Shown here one piece after another: positions 19,706-28,777 of a stretch of 64,000 nucleotides of DNA. Each line of letters starts with the position of its first letter. The first letter of the stretch is position 1. Source of the DNA: Coraliomargarita sinensis (GTDB lineage: Bacteria; Verrucomicrobiota; Verrucomicrobiia; Opitutales; Coraliomargaritaceae). The translations under genes were made by a program, and so were the position numbers. The notes under the pieces were generated by a model, which was given only the letters and a program-made list of their open reading frames with translations, was not told the origin of the DNA and did no database searches. Location: assembly GCF_003185655.1 (NCBI RefSeq), contig NZ_QHJQ01000006.1:62001-126000 (forward strand), written 5' to 3'.

Positions 19706-20560
19706 ATGTCCTCACCCATTTATATCGCCACTCGAAAAAGCCCGCTTGCCGTAAAGCAAACGGACTACGTCGTCAGTTGGCTCAAGGATAAGCTACCCGA
19801 AGACCAATTCGAGCAGTTGCAGCTTTCGACGAAGATCGATGAGCGGTTGAACTGGTCTTTGGAAAAACGCGGCGGGCTCGGGCTCTTTACCAAGGAACTT
19901 GAAGAGGCCCTTCTCGACGGACGTGCCACGCTGGCGGTTCACAGTGCGAAAGACCTGCCGACCACCTTGACCGGAGACTTGTTTATCGCCGGCTATCTCC
20001 CCCGAGCCAAGGCCAGTGATACCTTGGTCAAACGTGAGGCTTGTGACAAACCTGCCAGTATCGCATCAAGCAGCCCTCGTCGCCGCGCCCAGATCGGGGA
20101 GCTTTATCCGGAAGCGGAGTGGACCACGATTCGCGGCAATGTCGCCACCCGCCTGCGGAAGATTGCTGACGGCGAGGCCGATGCCTCGATTCTGGCGGCG
20201 GCCGGGCTGGCGCGACTGGAAATTCACACGCATGAGGGCCTGGAATTTATCGAACTCCCATTTGATGAATGTGTACCCGCCCCCGGACAGGCTGCGATTG
20301 CCATCCAATGCCGGGAATCTGAACTTGAGAAATACCGCGAGCTCTTTTGCGAGAAGACCAAACTAGCCGTAACACTGGAACGCGAGTTCCTCCATCGTCT
20401 GGGTGGCGGCTGCCAGACACCGGTCGGCGCGCATTACGACGGTAAGGTTTTTTACATCTACCACCCCGACATCGGCTTTACGACCTTCGAATTCGAACTG
20501 AACAACATTATTGATATCGAGGCGGTCCTGCCTGCGATCATGGATGATTTGAAACTCTGA
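19706..20560 (+). CDS. hemC: Hydroxymethylbilane synthase (porphobilinogen deaminase)
   Basis: A 284-residue enzyme that joins four porphobilinogens into hydroxymethylbilane in tetrapyrrole synthesis. The N-terminus YIATRKSPLAVKQTDYV, the active-site segment TLAVHSAKDLPT, SSPRRRAQI, RGNVATRLRK, and the cofactor-attachment loop LGGGCQTPVGA with its Cys are all present. It is about 25 residues shorter than typical HemC because the C-terminal domain is short. Its stop overlaps the next start by one base (TGATG), indicating translational coupling to cobA/hemD. Confidence 0.94.
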   Translation: MSSPIYIATRKSPLAVKQTDYVVSWLKDKLPEDQFEQLQLSTKIDERLNWSLEKRGGLGLFTKELEEALLDGRATLAVHSAKDLPTTLTGDLFIAGYLPRAKASDTLVKREACDKPASIASSSPRRRAQIGELYPEAEWTTIRGNVATRLRKIADGEADASILAAAGLARLEIHTHEGLEFIELPFDECVPAPGQAAIAIQCRESELEKYRELFCEKTKLAVTLEREFLHRLGGGCQTPVGAHYDGKVFYIYHPDIGFTTFEFELNNIIDIEAVLPAIMDDLKL

Positions 20561-22095
20561 TGGCTAAAAATGGAAAAGTATTCTTAATTGGTGCCGGCCC
20601 CGGAGATCCCGGTCTCGTGACCGTGCGCGCCCGCGAGCTCATCGAACAGGCGGATGTCATCGTGTACGACTATCTGGCCAACCCCAAGCTGCTCGACTGG
20701 TCCCGCGGGGATGCTGAGCGCATCTATGTGGGTAAAAGCTCGGGGCGCCACTCCATCCCTCAGGATGAAATCGAAGAACTACTTGTGGACCGCGCGAGTA
20801 AAGGGATGAAAGTCGTCCGACTGAAAGGAGGAGATCCCTTCGTTTTCGGACGTGGCGGTGAAGAAGTCAGCGAACTCGAGACCGATCAGATCGATTACGA
20901 AATCGTACCTGGTGTGACGGCCGCACTTGCGGCTGCGGCTTATGCAGGCATTCCCCTCTCCCACCGTGACTACAGTTCCTCCATTACCTTTCTAACCGGG
21001 CACGAAAATCCGGAGAAACAGACTTTAAGCATCGATTTCCGGTCTTACGGCAAAAACACCGGTACACTTTGTATTTATATGGGAATCGGACAACTCGCAC
21101 GTATTGTTAGCGAGTTGCAGGAAGGCGGGATGTCCGGTGATATGCCAGTCGCCATTATCGAATGGGCAACGCTCAACCGACAGCGCTCCATTCAGGGAAC
21201 ATTGAATACCATCACGGATGACCTTGAACGCTCCGGCCTGGGCGCACCGGCGATCGTGGTGATCGGCGAAGTCGTGGCCCACCGCTCCAAAACCGAATGG
21301 TTCGAAGGCCGACCACTCTTCGGCAAACGGATCGTGGTGACCCGTGCCCGTGAGCAGGCGGGGCAATTATCCAGAATGCTGGAAGACAACGGCGCGGAGG
21401 TCATCGAACTTCCTTTTATTAAAGTGGAGCCAAGTTTCGATCAGAAGCTCTTGACCGAAGTGTTGGCCGGCATCGCCGTCTATGAATGGGTCATCTTTAC
21501 CAGTGCGAATGGGGTGAAAACCTTCTTTGACCTTTTTTACCGCGCTTATGATGACATCCGCTGCCTTGGGCCGATGCGCATTGCCGCCGTCGGCGCCGCC
21601 ACCGCTCGCGAAATCGAAAAACATAAGTTAAAAGTCGACCTCGTTCCAAAAAAAGCCAACGCCAAAGCCCTGGCGAAAGAGCTGATCGAAAATGAGGGAG
21701 TTGAGAGTGTCCAGGTGTTGGTCATTACCGGTAACCAAAACCGGGAGGAACTCGTCCAAAGCCTTGAAACGGAGGCGAGGGCCATCGTCGATACCTTACC
21801 ACTTTATCAGACCAGCAAGACCAACCTGACAAATGAACCGGCCGCAGCACGCTACCGCGCAGAAGGTGCGGACGCCGTGCTCTTCACCAGTTCCTCCACG
21901 GTTAAATCCTTCGTCGAGCAGCGGACGGCCCTCACCCTCGAAAAAAGTGCCCGGAAGCCCGTGTACGGCAGTATCGGGCCCATGACCAGCAAGACATTGC
22001 AGGAACTCGATTTACCGCTTGGCTTTGAGGCGCCGCAATCCAGTCTGGATCATTTCGTCGTCGAGACAATTGCACACCTGAACCAACAAGCTTAA
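20560..22095 (+). CDS. cobA-hemD: Fused uroporphyrinogen-III C-methyltransferase / uroporphyrinogen-III synthase
   Basis: A 511-residue fusion. Residues 1-240 are a SAM-dependent uroporphyrinogen methyltransferase (VFLIGAGPGDPGLVTVRA, VVRLKGGDPFVFGRGGEE, VPGVTAALAAAAYAGIPL). Residues about 250-510 are a HemD domain (GKRIVVTRAREQAGQLSRML, VIFTSANGVKTFF, AVGAATA). The enzyme closes hydroxymethylbilane to uroporphyrinogen III and can methylate it toward sirohaem or cobalamin. The fusion occurs in many bacterial phyla. It is coupled to hemC by a one-base overlap. Confidence 0.94.
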   Translation: MAKNGKVFLIGAGPGDPGLVTVRARELIEQADVIVYDYLANPKLLDWSRGDAERIYVGKSSGRHSIPQDEIEELLVDRASKGMKVVRLKGGDPFVFGRGGEEVSELETDQIDYEIVPGVTAALAAAAYAGIPLSHRDYSSSITFLTGHENPEKQTLSIDFRSYGKNTGTLCIYMGIGQLARIVSELQEGGMSGDMPVAIIEWATLNRQRSIQGTLNTITDDLERSGLGAPAIVVIGEVVAHRSKTEWFEGRPLFGKRIVVTRAREQAGQLSRMLEDNGAEVIELPFIKVEPSFDQKLLTEVLAGIAVYEWVIFTSANGVKTFFDLFYRAYDDIRCLGPMRIAAVGAATAREIEKHKLKVDLVPKKANAKALAKELIENEGVESVQVLVITGNQNREELVQSLETEARAIVDTLPLYQTSKTNLTNEPAAARYRAEGADAVLFTSSSTVKSFVEQRTALTLEKSARKPVYGSIGPMTSKTLQELDLPLGFEAPQSSLDHFVVETIAHLNQQA

Positions 22096-22185
22096 TCACA
22101 ATTCTGATCCCGGATTGAGATTCACAGCAAGACTTAGAATAAATATTCAACCACCCTCCAATCAACAACTTAACCACACAGCAAC

Positions 22186-22656
22186 ATGCCCAACGTCATT
22201 CTCGAAACCACTCAAGGTAGCATCGAATTCGAACTTTTCGACGATGTCGCTCCGAAGACCTGCGAAAACTTCACCACTCATATCAAGAACGGCTATTATA
22301 ACGGAATTATCTTCCACCGTATCATTGAGGAATTCATGATTCAAGGTGGCGATCCGACCGGGTCAGGCATGGGCGGAGAATCCATTTGGGGCAAGCCATT
22401 CGAGGATGAATGCGCACGCGACCTCGCTTTCGACAAGCCCGGCCTTCTTGCCATGGCCAACGCCGGCCCCGGCACCAATGGCAGCCAATTCTTTATTACG
22501 ACTGTCGCGACCCCATGGTTGCATATGAAACACACCATCTTCGGAGAAGTCGTCAACGGCATGGACGTGGTCGAGAAACTCGAAAAAGTGGAAAAGGGTC
22601 CCGGTGACCGTCCCGTCGAGGACCAGAAGATCATTAGTGCGAAAGTCGTCGAATAA
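22186..22656 (+). CDS. Peptidyl-prolyl cis-trans isomerase, cyclophilin type
   Basis: A 156-residue cyclophilin without a signal peptide, so probably cytoplasmic. Key segments are [19 protein letters not shown] (catalytic Arg), [20 protein letters not shown], and [20 protein letters not shown]. The length and short N-terminus match bacterial PpiB/PpiA-type enzymes that speed proline isomerisation during folding. No operon partner is evident; the hydrolase gene starts 61 bp later. Confidence 0.93.
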   Translation: MPNVILETTQGSIEFELFDDVAPKTCENFTTHIKNGYYNGIIFHRIIEEFMIQGGDPTGSGMGGESIWGKPFEDECARDLAFDKPGLLAMANAGPGTNGSQFFITTVATPWLHMKHTIFGEVVNGMDVVEKLEKVEKGPGDRPVEDQKIISAKVVE

Positions 22657-22717
22657 CGAATTGAACAATAAAGGCCTTCCTTTGCGAATGGCACGCCGTA
22701 GTCGCAGTGCCCCCCAC

Positions 22718-23485
22718 ATGACGACTCAAAGCAATTCCCCCACTATTCTAGCCCTGCACGGCTTCACAGGATTAGGGACTGATTTTGCGCCATTCGCCAC
22801 GTTGTGCGGGGGGAACTGGCGCTACCCCAACCTCCCGGGGCACGGGCCGCCCCCTCAGCCCGATTGCACGCCGGAAACAATCCTCAGCTTCGTAGAAACG
22901 GAACGTTCCGCGTTCAATACCGAGGACTCAACACCTCATGTACTACTTGGCTACTCCATGGGTGCTCGCGCGGCACTACTCCATGCCTGCAGACATCCGG
23001 CCGCATGGGACGCGCTGATACTCATCAGTCCCAATCCCGGGATTGAAGATGAAACCGAGCGTGCAAGGCGCAGAGATGTGGATGAAAAGCTAGCTCAGCG
23101 GATCGAGCTGCATGGCGTGGAACGCTTTATCGAGTTCTGGCAGAACACCCCCATGATACGCAGCCAGAAGAAAATCCGCGAAGACTGGCGCAGCGGCATG
23201 CAAATTAAGAGAAAAGAGCATACCGCGGCAGGGCTCGCGGCCAGTCTTCGCCAGTTTGGTCAAGGCAGTTGCCCCAACCTATGGCCTGAACTCGCCAAGC
23301 TGAACATCCCTATCCTGCTGATCAGCGGCAGCGAGGACGGGAAATACGTAAGGATCGCAGAACGTATGCTTCACGCGCTAGCTGAGGCTGTGTGCGAGAC
23401 AATAGAGGGTGCCGGTCATATGCCCCATTTGGAGGAACCCAAAATCAGCGCAGAGATAATCAGTGACTTCCTAAGCAATCTTTGA
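22718..23485 (+). CDS. Alpha/beta hydrolase, MenH-like
   Basis: About 255 residues from ATG 22718; ATG 22688 is an alternative, and no ribosome-binding site decides. The fold is clear: oxyanion-hole LHGFTG, nucleophile elbow GYSMGARAAL, a late acid in ISGSEDGKYV, and the catalytic His in GAGHMPHLEEP. The overall pattern (LPGHGPPPQ after the first strand, then GYSMGAR) resembles MenH, which forms SHCHC in menaquinone synthesis. No other men gene is nearby, so the pathway is inferred and a generic esterase remains possible. Confidence 0.7.
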   Translation: MTTQSNSPTILALHGFTGLGTDFAPFATLCGGNWRYPNLPGHGPPPQPDCTPETILSFVETERSAFNTEDSTPHVLLGYSMGARAALLHACRHPAAWDALILISPNPGIEDETERARRRDVDEKLAQRIELHGVERFIEFWQNTPMIRSQKKIREDWRSGMQIKRKEHTAAGLAASLRQFGQGSCPNLWPELAKLNIPILLISGSEDGKYVRIAERMLHALAEAVCETIEGAGHMPHLEEPKISAEIISDFLSNL

Positions 23486-23490
23486 GCTGA

Positions 23491-24045
23491 CTACTCTATG
23501 TCCGGAAGCGAAGGGTCCTTCTTGATACGTTCCGGAAAGTTTTTCACCGCACGCTGAAGCGATTCGACGACACGCTCCTCTGTGAATTGAACGGCATCAA
23601 AAATATTGGGCAGCTCTTTTCTCCAGAAAAGGTTACGGGTGGCAGTCTCGTAAATTTCCACCGTGAGGTGCAGGCGTGAGGCGAAACGGTAGCTCGGGTT
23701 GTCCCTTCGGTTGAGTGAAGCGGCTGGCCCGTCGATGCTGTCAAAAGCATCCGGATAACTGCTGACGGCTTTATTCCACTTGGCGACCACATAGAAATCA
23801 CTACCTGTCTCCACCGGTTCAAATCCGCGCTTTTCCAATTCAGAGACCAGAACTTCCTCTGAAAGATTTTCCAGCAATTGCTCTTCAGATTCCCTGAAAT
23901 CCATTCCAGTGACTAAAGTGTGCTTGAAGCTAAAGCTCTCCAGAGAGGAGAACGTGATGGATTTTACAAACTCCGAATGAGGACTGTTACTGACACAACC
24001 GGCTAACAACACTGAGACTAAAGCGATAATCAGTTTATATTTCAT
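23491..24045 (-). CDS. DUF4136-like lipoprotein
   Basis: A 184-residue protein with a lipoprotein signal: MKYKLIIALVSVLLAGC, lipidated Cys17. The mature part has the layout of DUF4136 proteins: FKHTLVTGMDFRE, a segment around LEKRGFEPVETGSDFYV, then RLHLTVEIYETATRNLFWRKEL. Such proteins are probably anchored in the outer membrane or periplasm; their function is unknown. It is monocistronic and converges with the hydrolase gene. Confidence 0.7.
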   Translation of the reverse strand: MKYKLIIALVSVLLAGCVSNSPHSEFVKSITFSSLESFSFKHTLVTGMDFRESEEQLLENLSEEVLVSELEKRGFEPVETGSDFYVVAKWNKAVSSYPDAFDSIDGPAASLNRRDNPSYRFASRLHLTVEIYETATRNLFWRKELPNIFDAVQFTEERVVESLQRAVKNFPERIKKDPSLPDIE

Positions 24046-24118
24046 GGATCTTATCTATGACAGAATCCGTGAAAAATCAAACCTTGTGCTCCGACAGAAG
24101 AACACGTGCTATCCCGCC

Positions 24119-24205
24119 ATGCGACTCACCCGACAGGAACGCGTCAGCTTAAGCGTACTCTTCATTATTTTTCTTTTAGCAGTCATTGGCTGGTATATTT
24201 TCTAG
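24119..24205 (+). CDS. Possible 28-residue single-pass membrane peptide
   Basis: A short frame from ATG 24119 to TAG 24203-24205 encodes a charged head (MRLTRQERVSL) and one hydrophobic helix (FIIFLLAVIGWYI). This head-plus-helix pattern resembles the extreme N-terminus of ComEA-type or helix-hairpin-helix proteins, so it could be a remnant of one or an independent small protein. It sits between two minus-strand genes. No ribosome-binding site is evident. Confidence 0.3.
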   Translation: MRLTRQERVSLSVLFIIFLLAVIGWYIF

Positions 24206-24221
24206 CCAACTACTTATGAAG

Positions 24222-25346
24222 TTAACGGATGCTGTGAAGCGGTACGAGTTCGATTAAAGTCATTTCCGTCGGGCAGTTAAAGCGAATGGGCGGCAAGCCA
24301 TGACGGCGATTCGAACCAGCCCCGGCCGAGACGTTCAAATACGGGATACCTATACGCCTGAAGCCGCGGGCCCACTCCTTGGGAACATTGCTGTAAGTCG
24401 TGAGTGGTCCGACGACAGGCAAACGGACCTGACCGCCATGCGTGTGGCCAGCCAGACAGAGATCGATAGGCCTCTCAGTCATCCCCATAGCATAATCGGG
24501 GGAATGCCCCATCAGAATGCGAAACTCGAATTCCTCCGACTGTTCCAGCCATGGGTCGACAGACCTTTCGGCCCATTCCGCTTTGTTCGATTCATAGAGA
24601 CTAAGGCCGTGCACGCTGAGCACCCCTCCGGTCGTATCTATTCTGGCAGTACGGGATGAAAGCATCTCGAGTGGCTCAAGCGATTCTTCCGGCACGCGAT
24701 AAAGCTCCAGTTCCGTATCCCCAAAAACACCATAGATTCCATACTTGGGGTTCAGCGTGCGGATCAAGTCAACGAGCTTGGGCAGTTCGCTTTCAAAAGT
24801 AGCCGGTGGCACCTCCTGTATGTAATCACCGGTGTTGAGAATCAGATCCGGATCCAATTCTGCGATACGCGCGAAGATTTTTTCTTCATACTCCCCGATC
24901 GATCCGGCCTGTATGTCCGAAATGTGTAAAATGCGAACCGGTGCTTTCAGCTTTGGAGTTTCAATTCGAACTTTCCGTAACACGAGTTTCTCGGGTTCGA
25001 CATGTGTCACGTAGTAACGAAGCACAAACAAATCCACAGCCAAAAAAATGTAGATACCACAGAGAGAAAACAACGGCTTGCGAAGACTGGTCCAGGTGAC
25101 GCTCAAACCCGCGAACAACAAGCTGATGACAAGTAGCCCTAGCGGCAAGTACCAGAGATTAAAATCGTAGGCATCATGAATCAGAGAAAAGTCAGGATTC
25201 AACATTCCATCGCTGACAAACAAATAGTTCCGAATCAGGACGACGGCAAGGACCGCAAAAAGGCTCACGCCGCCAACCAACCAGACACGCCAGTGCCGTG
25301 GCTTCGAAGCGACGTCGGTCATCCCCAGTCCGGTTAACTCATTCAT
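24222..25346 (-). CDS. Membrane-anchored metallophosphoesterase
   Basis: A 374-residue protein. Residues 1-125 contain three or four membrane helices; the rest is a calcineurin-like phosphoesterase domain. Metal-binding motifs are HISDIQ, LNTGDYIQ, and GHTHGGQVRLP, and an Asn/His block is replaced by the YaeI-like IYGVFGDTE. The YaeI-type family includes membrane phosphodiesterases acting on lipid or nucleotide substrates. It follows the ABA4-like gene with a 4-bp overlap, so the two are translationally coupled. Confidence 0.82.
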   Translation of the reverse strand: MNELTGLGMTDVASKPRHWRVWLVGGVSLFAVLAVVLIRNYLFVSDGMLNPDFSLIHDAYDFNLWYLPLGLLVISLLFAGLSVTWTSLRKPLFSLCGIYIFLAVDLFVLRYYVTHVEPEKLVLRKVRIETPKLKAPVRILHISDIQAGSIGEYEEKIFARIAELDPDLILNTGDYIQEVPPATFESELPKLVDLIRTLNPKYGIYGVFGDTELELYRVPEESLEPLEMLSSRTARIDTTGGVLSVHGLSLYESNKAEWAERSVDPWLEQSEEFEFRILMGHSPDYAMGMTERPIDLCLAGHTHGGQVRLPVVGPLTTYSNVPKEWARGFRRIGIPYLNVSAGAGSNRRHGLPPIRFNCPTEMTLIELVPLHSIR

Positions 25347-25801
25347 GTCAGGGATTTCTTGCGGACGAGGAGGCGCAGAGCAAACAGGATCAAGGCCACC
25401 GCGCCGACAAACCAGCAGAGCAAAAGCTCGATCGGAGCACGCATGCCCGACCGCATGGCCTTTTGATAAATCACCGTACCTACGGTAAGGTTGAGGATTT
25501 GCAGGTTACAAAACAGAGCGAGAAAGGAAATCGGATGGCGCGAGAATTCACGCGCGGATTCGTAAGTAATCGGCGCGTAGGGATCCGGCAAAACCGCAGA
25601 CTGGTGGGACTTCCAGAGAAGGACAAAAAGAACGATACAATAAAGCGGAGGTAAAAGATATGGTTGTGCCAGTGAACGTACGAGCCGGGATTGGGGGAAA
25701 GCCACCATCGCCACCCACACCGGCCCTGTCATTAAAAGAAGGAGGATGAATGTACTATCCAGATCCCCGGCACCAAAGACTTCAATCAACCAAATCGGCA
25801 T
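25343..25801 (-). CDS. Small integral membrane protein, ABA4/DUF4281-like
   Basis: A 152-residue protein with about four hydrophobic helices. The pattern LLMTGPVWVAMVAFPQSRLV followed by LAQPYLLPPLYCIVLF resembles ABA4-like/DUF4281 proteins, known from plants and many bacteria but of unclear bacterial role. It overlaps the downstream metallophosphoesterase gene by 4 bp, so a joint membrane function is possible. The family assignment is by pattern only. Confidence 0.5.
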   Translation of the reverse strand: MPIWLIEVFGAGDLDSTFILLLLMTGPVWVAMVAFPQSRLVRSLAQPYLLPPLYCIVLFVLLWKSHQSAVLPDPYAPITYESAREFSRHPISFLALFCNLQILNLTVGTVIYQKAMRSGMRAPIELLLCWFVGAVALILFALRLLVRKKSLT

Positions 25802-25923
25802 AAAACTAGATATGAAGGTGGAAAAGCATTAAGAGCTATGCGTTTGAGCGGGAATGTGACAGATCATCAACTGACAGGCAAATCTTTCAAATCTCGCACT
25901 TTCTTACCTGCCCGGTCCCATGC

Positions 25924-26832
25924 TTACACAACAATCGTCGTGTAAGCTTCGATGTAACGCTCAAGTGTGCCTTTAAGCACCTCATCGGGTAAATTCGGGG
26001 GCGGTGGCGTCTTGTCCCATTCCAATGACTCAAGATAGTCGCGCACGAACTGCTTGTCATAGGAAGGCTGAGGCCCACCGGGTTGATACTCGGACTTCGG
26101 CCAATAACGTGATGAATCCGGCGTTAAAATCTCATCAATGAGAAAAAGTTCGCCCGATTCGTCTGTGCCGAATTCAAACTTTGTATCCGCAAGGAGAATA
26201 CCGGCGTCGGCTACCTTCTCAACGCCCATCTTGTAGAGTGCAATGCTCAGGTCATGCACCCTTTGGAAAAGCTCCTCACCAATCAACTCAGCTGCATCGG
26301 CACAATGAATAGGCATGTCGTGGCCACTGGCCGCCTTGGTGGTTGGGGTGAAGAGCGGCTTGGGAAGTTGGCTGCTCTCCACCAGACCTTGAGGTAAATC
26401 ATATTCGAACAGTTTACCCTTCTCGCGGTATTCTTTCCAACCCGAGCCGGAAAGATAGCCCCGCACTACGGCTTCTATAGGCAAGGGTTTTAATTTCTTC
26501 ACGATCATGCTGCGATGCTCCAGATCGGGATAGTCACGCGCCAACTCCTTGATTCGCTCAGCATGATCATCAACAAGATGGTGTGGTGTCAGTGCGGCAG
26601 CCTGCTCAAACCAATAAAGGCTGATCTGCGTGAGCAGGCTTCCTTTACCGGGCAGACCCTCGTTCATGATCACGTCAAAGGCAGAAACCCGGTCTGTAGC
26701 CACCATCAAAAGAGCGTCGCCCATATCAAAGACTTCACGGACCTTGCCTTTGGCGACAAGCGGATAAGGCAGCCCATTGACGGACATCATTGCTTCTTCG
26801 GGCAGTGGGAAAGGTAAATCAGGATTCTGCAT
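25924..26832 (-). CDS. purC: Phosphoribosylaminoimidazole-succinocarboxamide synthase (SAICAR synthase)
   Basis: About 302 residues from the ATG at 26832; an in-frame GTG eight codons upstream is less likely. Diagnostic segments are VAKGKVREVFDMGDALLMVA, TDRVSAFDVIMNEGLPGKG, EAVVRGYLSGSGWKEY, and LADTKFEFGTD. It belongs to the longer PurC class of about 300 residues. It condenses CAIR with aspartate in purine synthesis. The gene reads away from tRNA-Glu, with about 130 bp between them. Confidence 0.95.
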   Translation of the reverse strand: MQNPDLPFPLPEEAMMSVNGLPYPLVAKGKVREVFDMGDALLMVATDRVSAFDVIMNEGLPGKGSLLTQISLYWFEQAAALTPHHLVDDHAERIKELARDYPDLEHRSMIVKKLKPLPIEAVVRGYLSGSGWKEYREKGKLFEYDLPQGLVESSQLPKPLFTPTTKAASGHDMPIHCADAAELIGEELFQRVHDLSIALYKMGVEKVADAGILLADTKFEFGTDESGELFLIDEILTPDSSRYWPKSEYQPGGPQPSYDKQFVRDYLESLEWDKTPPPPNLPDEVLKGTLERYIEAYTTIVV

Positions 26833-26962
26833 GCTTTTTAGATGAACCGCTAACACTCACGCTGCAAACGGTTTCTGAAATTTTGAGATAAAATTATGAC
26901 ATTTTTTTAAAAAAGACTTGCAGCACTTAATCCGAAACGTAGCTTCTGCCACTTCCTTATTC

Positions 26963-27040
26963 CTCCCGTTCGTCTAGCCCGGTCTAGGACACCTGGTTTT
27001 CATCCAGGCAACAGGGGTTCGAATCCCCTACGGGAGGCCA
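26963..27040 (+). tRNA. tRNA-Glu (anticodon TTC)
   Basis: A 78-nt cloverleaf with encoded CCA: acceptor CTCCCGT/ACGGGAG, anticodon arm CCTGG-TTTTCAT-CCAGG with anticodon TTC, and T arm AGGGG-TTCGAAT-CCCCT. Its 3' part is shared with the end of the serine recombinase gene on the opposite strand, which marks it as the insertion site of the adjacent element. Confidence 0.95.
27028..27040. other. Putative attachment-site core at the 3' end of tRNA-Glu
   Basis: The last four sense codons and the stop of the minus-strand serine recombinase lie within the tRNA-Glu 3' end, so the tRNA edge is also the island edge. The matching copy of this segment at the distal end was looked for by eye up to 62 kb and was not found. 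The exact core length is therefore unknown. Confidence 0.4.
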
Positions 27041-28713
27041 TTTTCGTTTAAATACGAACTCTTAACGGCCTTATTCCAAATCTCTTGGAATAAGGCCTTT
27101 ATGCAGAAGTCGACGTCGATCCGGTAACACGAAGTTCGTATTTGTAGGTCGTAAACACCCAGTTTTGAAGGAATCTTGTCTTTTTCAGGGTCAATCGCTG
27201 TTACACGGACCTTCTCAATCAGGAGTTCCATCAATCGGCTTCGATCCTGAAAGTCTAGACTCTCAAACACCTCCGAAAAGTTACCGAGCGCCTCTGCCAC
27301 CATGTGCTCGTTCAGCAAATGCCCCTCGCTGTGCTTAATCTGAGCCTCGATGACGGACTTCTCTCGATTTAGTCCTTCCAGGCTCTCAGCGATCCGCTCT
27401 GCCTCTTCGAGCTCGAATTTACGCAACTTCCCTTTGGACTGCTTTAGAATACGCCTGGAAGCATCCAGTTCCCCTTCCCGCTCCTTGATGGCCTTTCGTA
27501 GCCGAGCAAGCTCTGACTTTAGAGGTCTGGTCGATCGTTTTGCCTCTTTTTGAGTATTGGCGAGCGTTTCTTTGATGATCTCGGGGTGTTTCCCAAATTC
27601 ACCGATTATTTCGACCAGGAAGTCATCAATCGCCTTTCCGGGAAGGTTCCTTATCGCACAATCGGAGCCTCTACCGTAGGATATGACATTCTGACAGACA
27701 TAATAGTTTCTGGGATTACCATCTTTATCCGGCTTGCCTCCCGGTTTCGGCGACATCGCTTGGCCACAGTGTCCACAAAACAACTTACCCTTCAGCAGCA
27801 TTTCGTGCTTATTCGACCGGGATTCCAGTGGAATCGGACGAGTGCTGTCCAAGCACTTCTGTGCCGCATCCCAGATTTCGGGACTAACCAAGCCGCTCCA
27901 TCTACCTTTATACTCCTCCGTGCCCCCGGGTGCCACTTGAAAACCTTTGTAAACGGGATTGCGAACGATTCGTTGGACCTTGTCAGCCGTCCATTTCTTA
28001 CCGCCAACGCGAGTTGAGCCATCTTTTCGATTATAGTTTCGTGATCGTGTGCGGTGGCCTTTTTCGTTCAGTTTATTGGCCACGCAAGCGGGTAAATCCC
28101 CCTTCAAGACCCAGTCGTAGATCTTTTTGACGACCTTTGCTTCCTCAGAATTCGACCGAAGGGAGCGATTTCCGTCATTTTCATAGCCGTAGGGTGCCAT
28201 CCCCGGATGCTTTTTCCCTTCCTTGACTTCTTCGATTTGCTTCTCACGGACACGCTCTGCAGTCATTTCCCGCTCAAATTCAGCAAATGTCAGAATGATA
28301 TTAAGGACGGCTTTGCCGAGTGGGCTGGACGTGTCGATGTTCTCCGTGCATGAAAAAAGTTCAACACCATGGGCTTCCATGGCCTCCCAAAGATGGTAGA
28401 AGTCCTTGATCGAGCGCGTCAGTCGGTCGATTCGCAACACGATGACGAGGTCGATCTCTTCAGCGCGTATCAGATCAATAATTTCGCGCATTCCGGGGCG
28501 ATCAAGCGATGACCCGCTTCGCCCCGGGTCTGTGACTTCATGAACAAGCTTCCATCCCTGCCCTTCCCTGCATTCTACTTGGGAGCGCATGATCCGTTGC
28601 TGATTGTCGATGCTCGAATAATCGCCGTGCGTCTGCTCCTCTGTGCTCACTCTGGCGTAGGCGAGGCAGCGCACGATGTTAGACTTTTGACCTTTAGAAT
28701 GACCCCTCGGCAT
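27028..28713 (-). CDS. Large serine recombinase (site-specific integrase)
   Basis: A 561-residue recombinase. The N-terminal resolvase domain has catalytic Ser23 in YARVSTEEQ, with VLRIDRLTRS and the ILTFAEFEREMTAERVRE helix. A recombinase domain follows (MAPYGYENDG...VRNPVYKGF), then a zinc ribbon (FCGHCGQAM with a later C...C pair), and a coiled coil (about residues 395-480) typical of large serine integrases. It should integrate and excise the adjacent element. Its stop codon lies inside the T stem of tRNA-Glu, so the C-terminal residues depend on the integrated state. It is the first gene of the accessory region. Confidence 0.93.
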   Translation of the reverse strand: MPRGHSKGQKSNIVRCLAYARVSTEEQTHGDYSSIDNQQRIMRSQVECREGQGWKLVHEVTDPGRSGSSLDRPGMREIIDLIRAEEIDLVIVLRIDRLTRSIKDFYHLWEAMEAHGVELFSCTENIDTSSPLGKAVLNIILTFAEFEREMTAERVREKQIEEVKEGKKHPGMAPYGYENDGNRSLRSNSEEAKVVKKIYDWVLKGDLPACVANKLNEKGHRTRSRNYNRKDGSTRVGGKKWTADKVQRIVRNPVYKGFQVAPGGTEEYKGRWSGLVSPEIWDAAQKCLDSTRPIPLESRSNKHEMLLKGKLFCGHCGQAMSPKPGGKPDKDGNPRNYYVCQNVISYGRGSDCAIRNLPGKAIDDFLVEIIGEFGKHPEIIKETLANTQKEAKRSTRPLKSELARLRKAIKEREGELDASRRILKQSKGKLRKFELEEAERIAESLEGLNREKSVIEAQIKHSEGHLLNEHMVAEALGNFSEVFESLDFQDRSRLMELLIEKVRVTAIDPEKDKIPSKLGVYDLQIRTSCYRIDVDFCIKALFQEIWNKAVKSSYLNENGLP

Positions 28714-28777
28714 ATTTCGATAATTTTATCCTATACAGTATTAGCAATTACGAACTTTTTAAAACGCCTCAGGCGCA

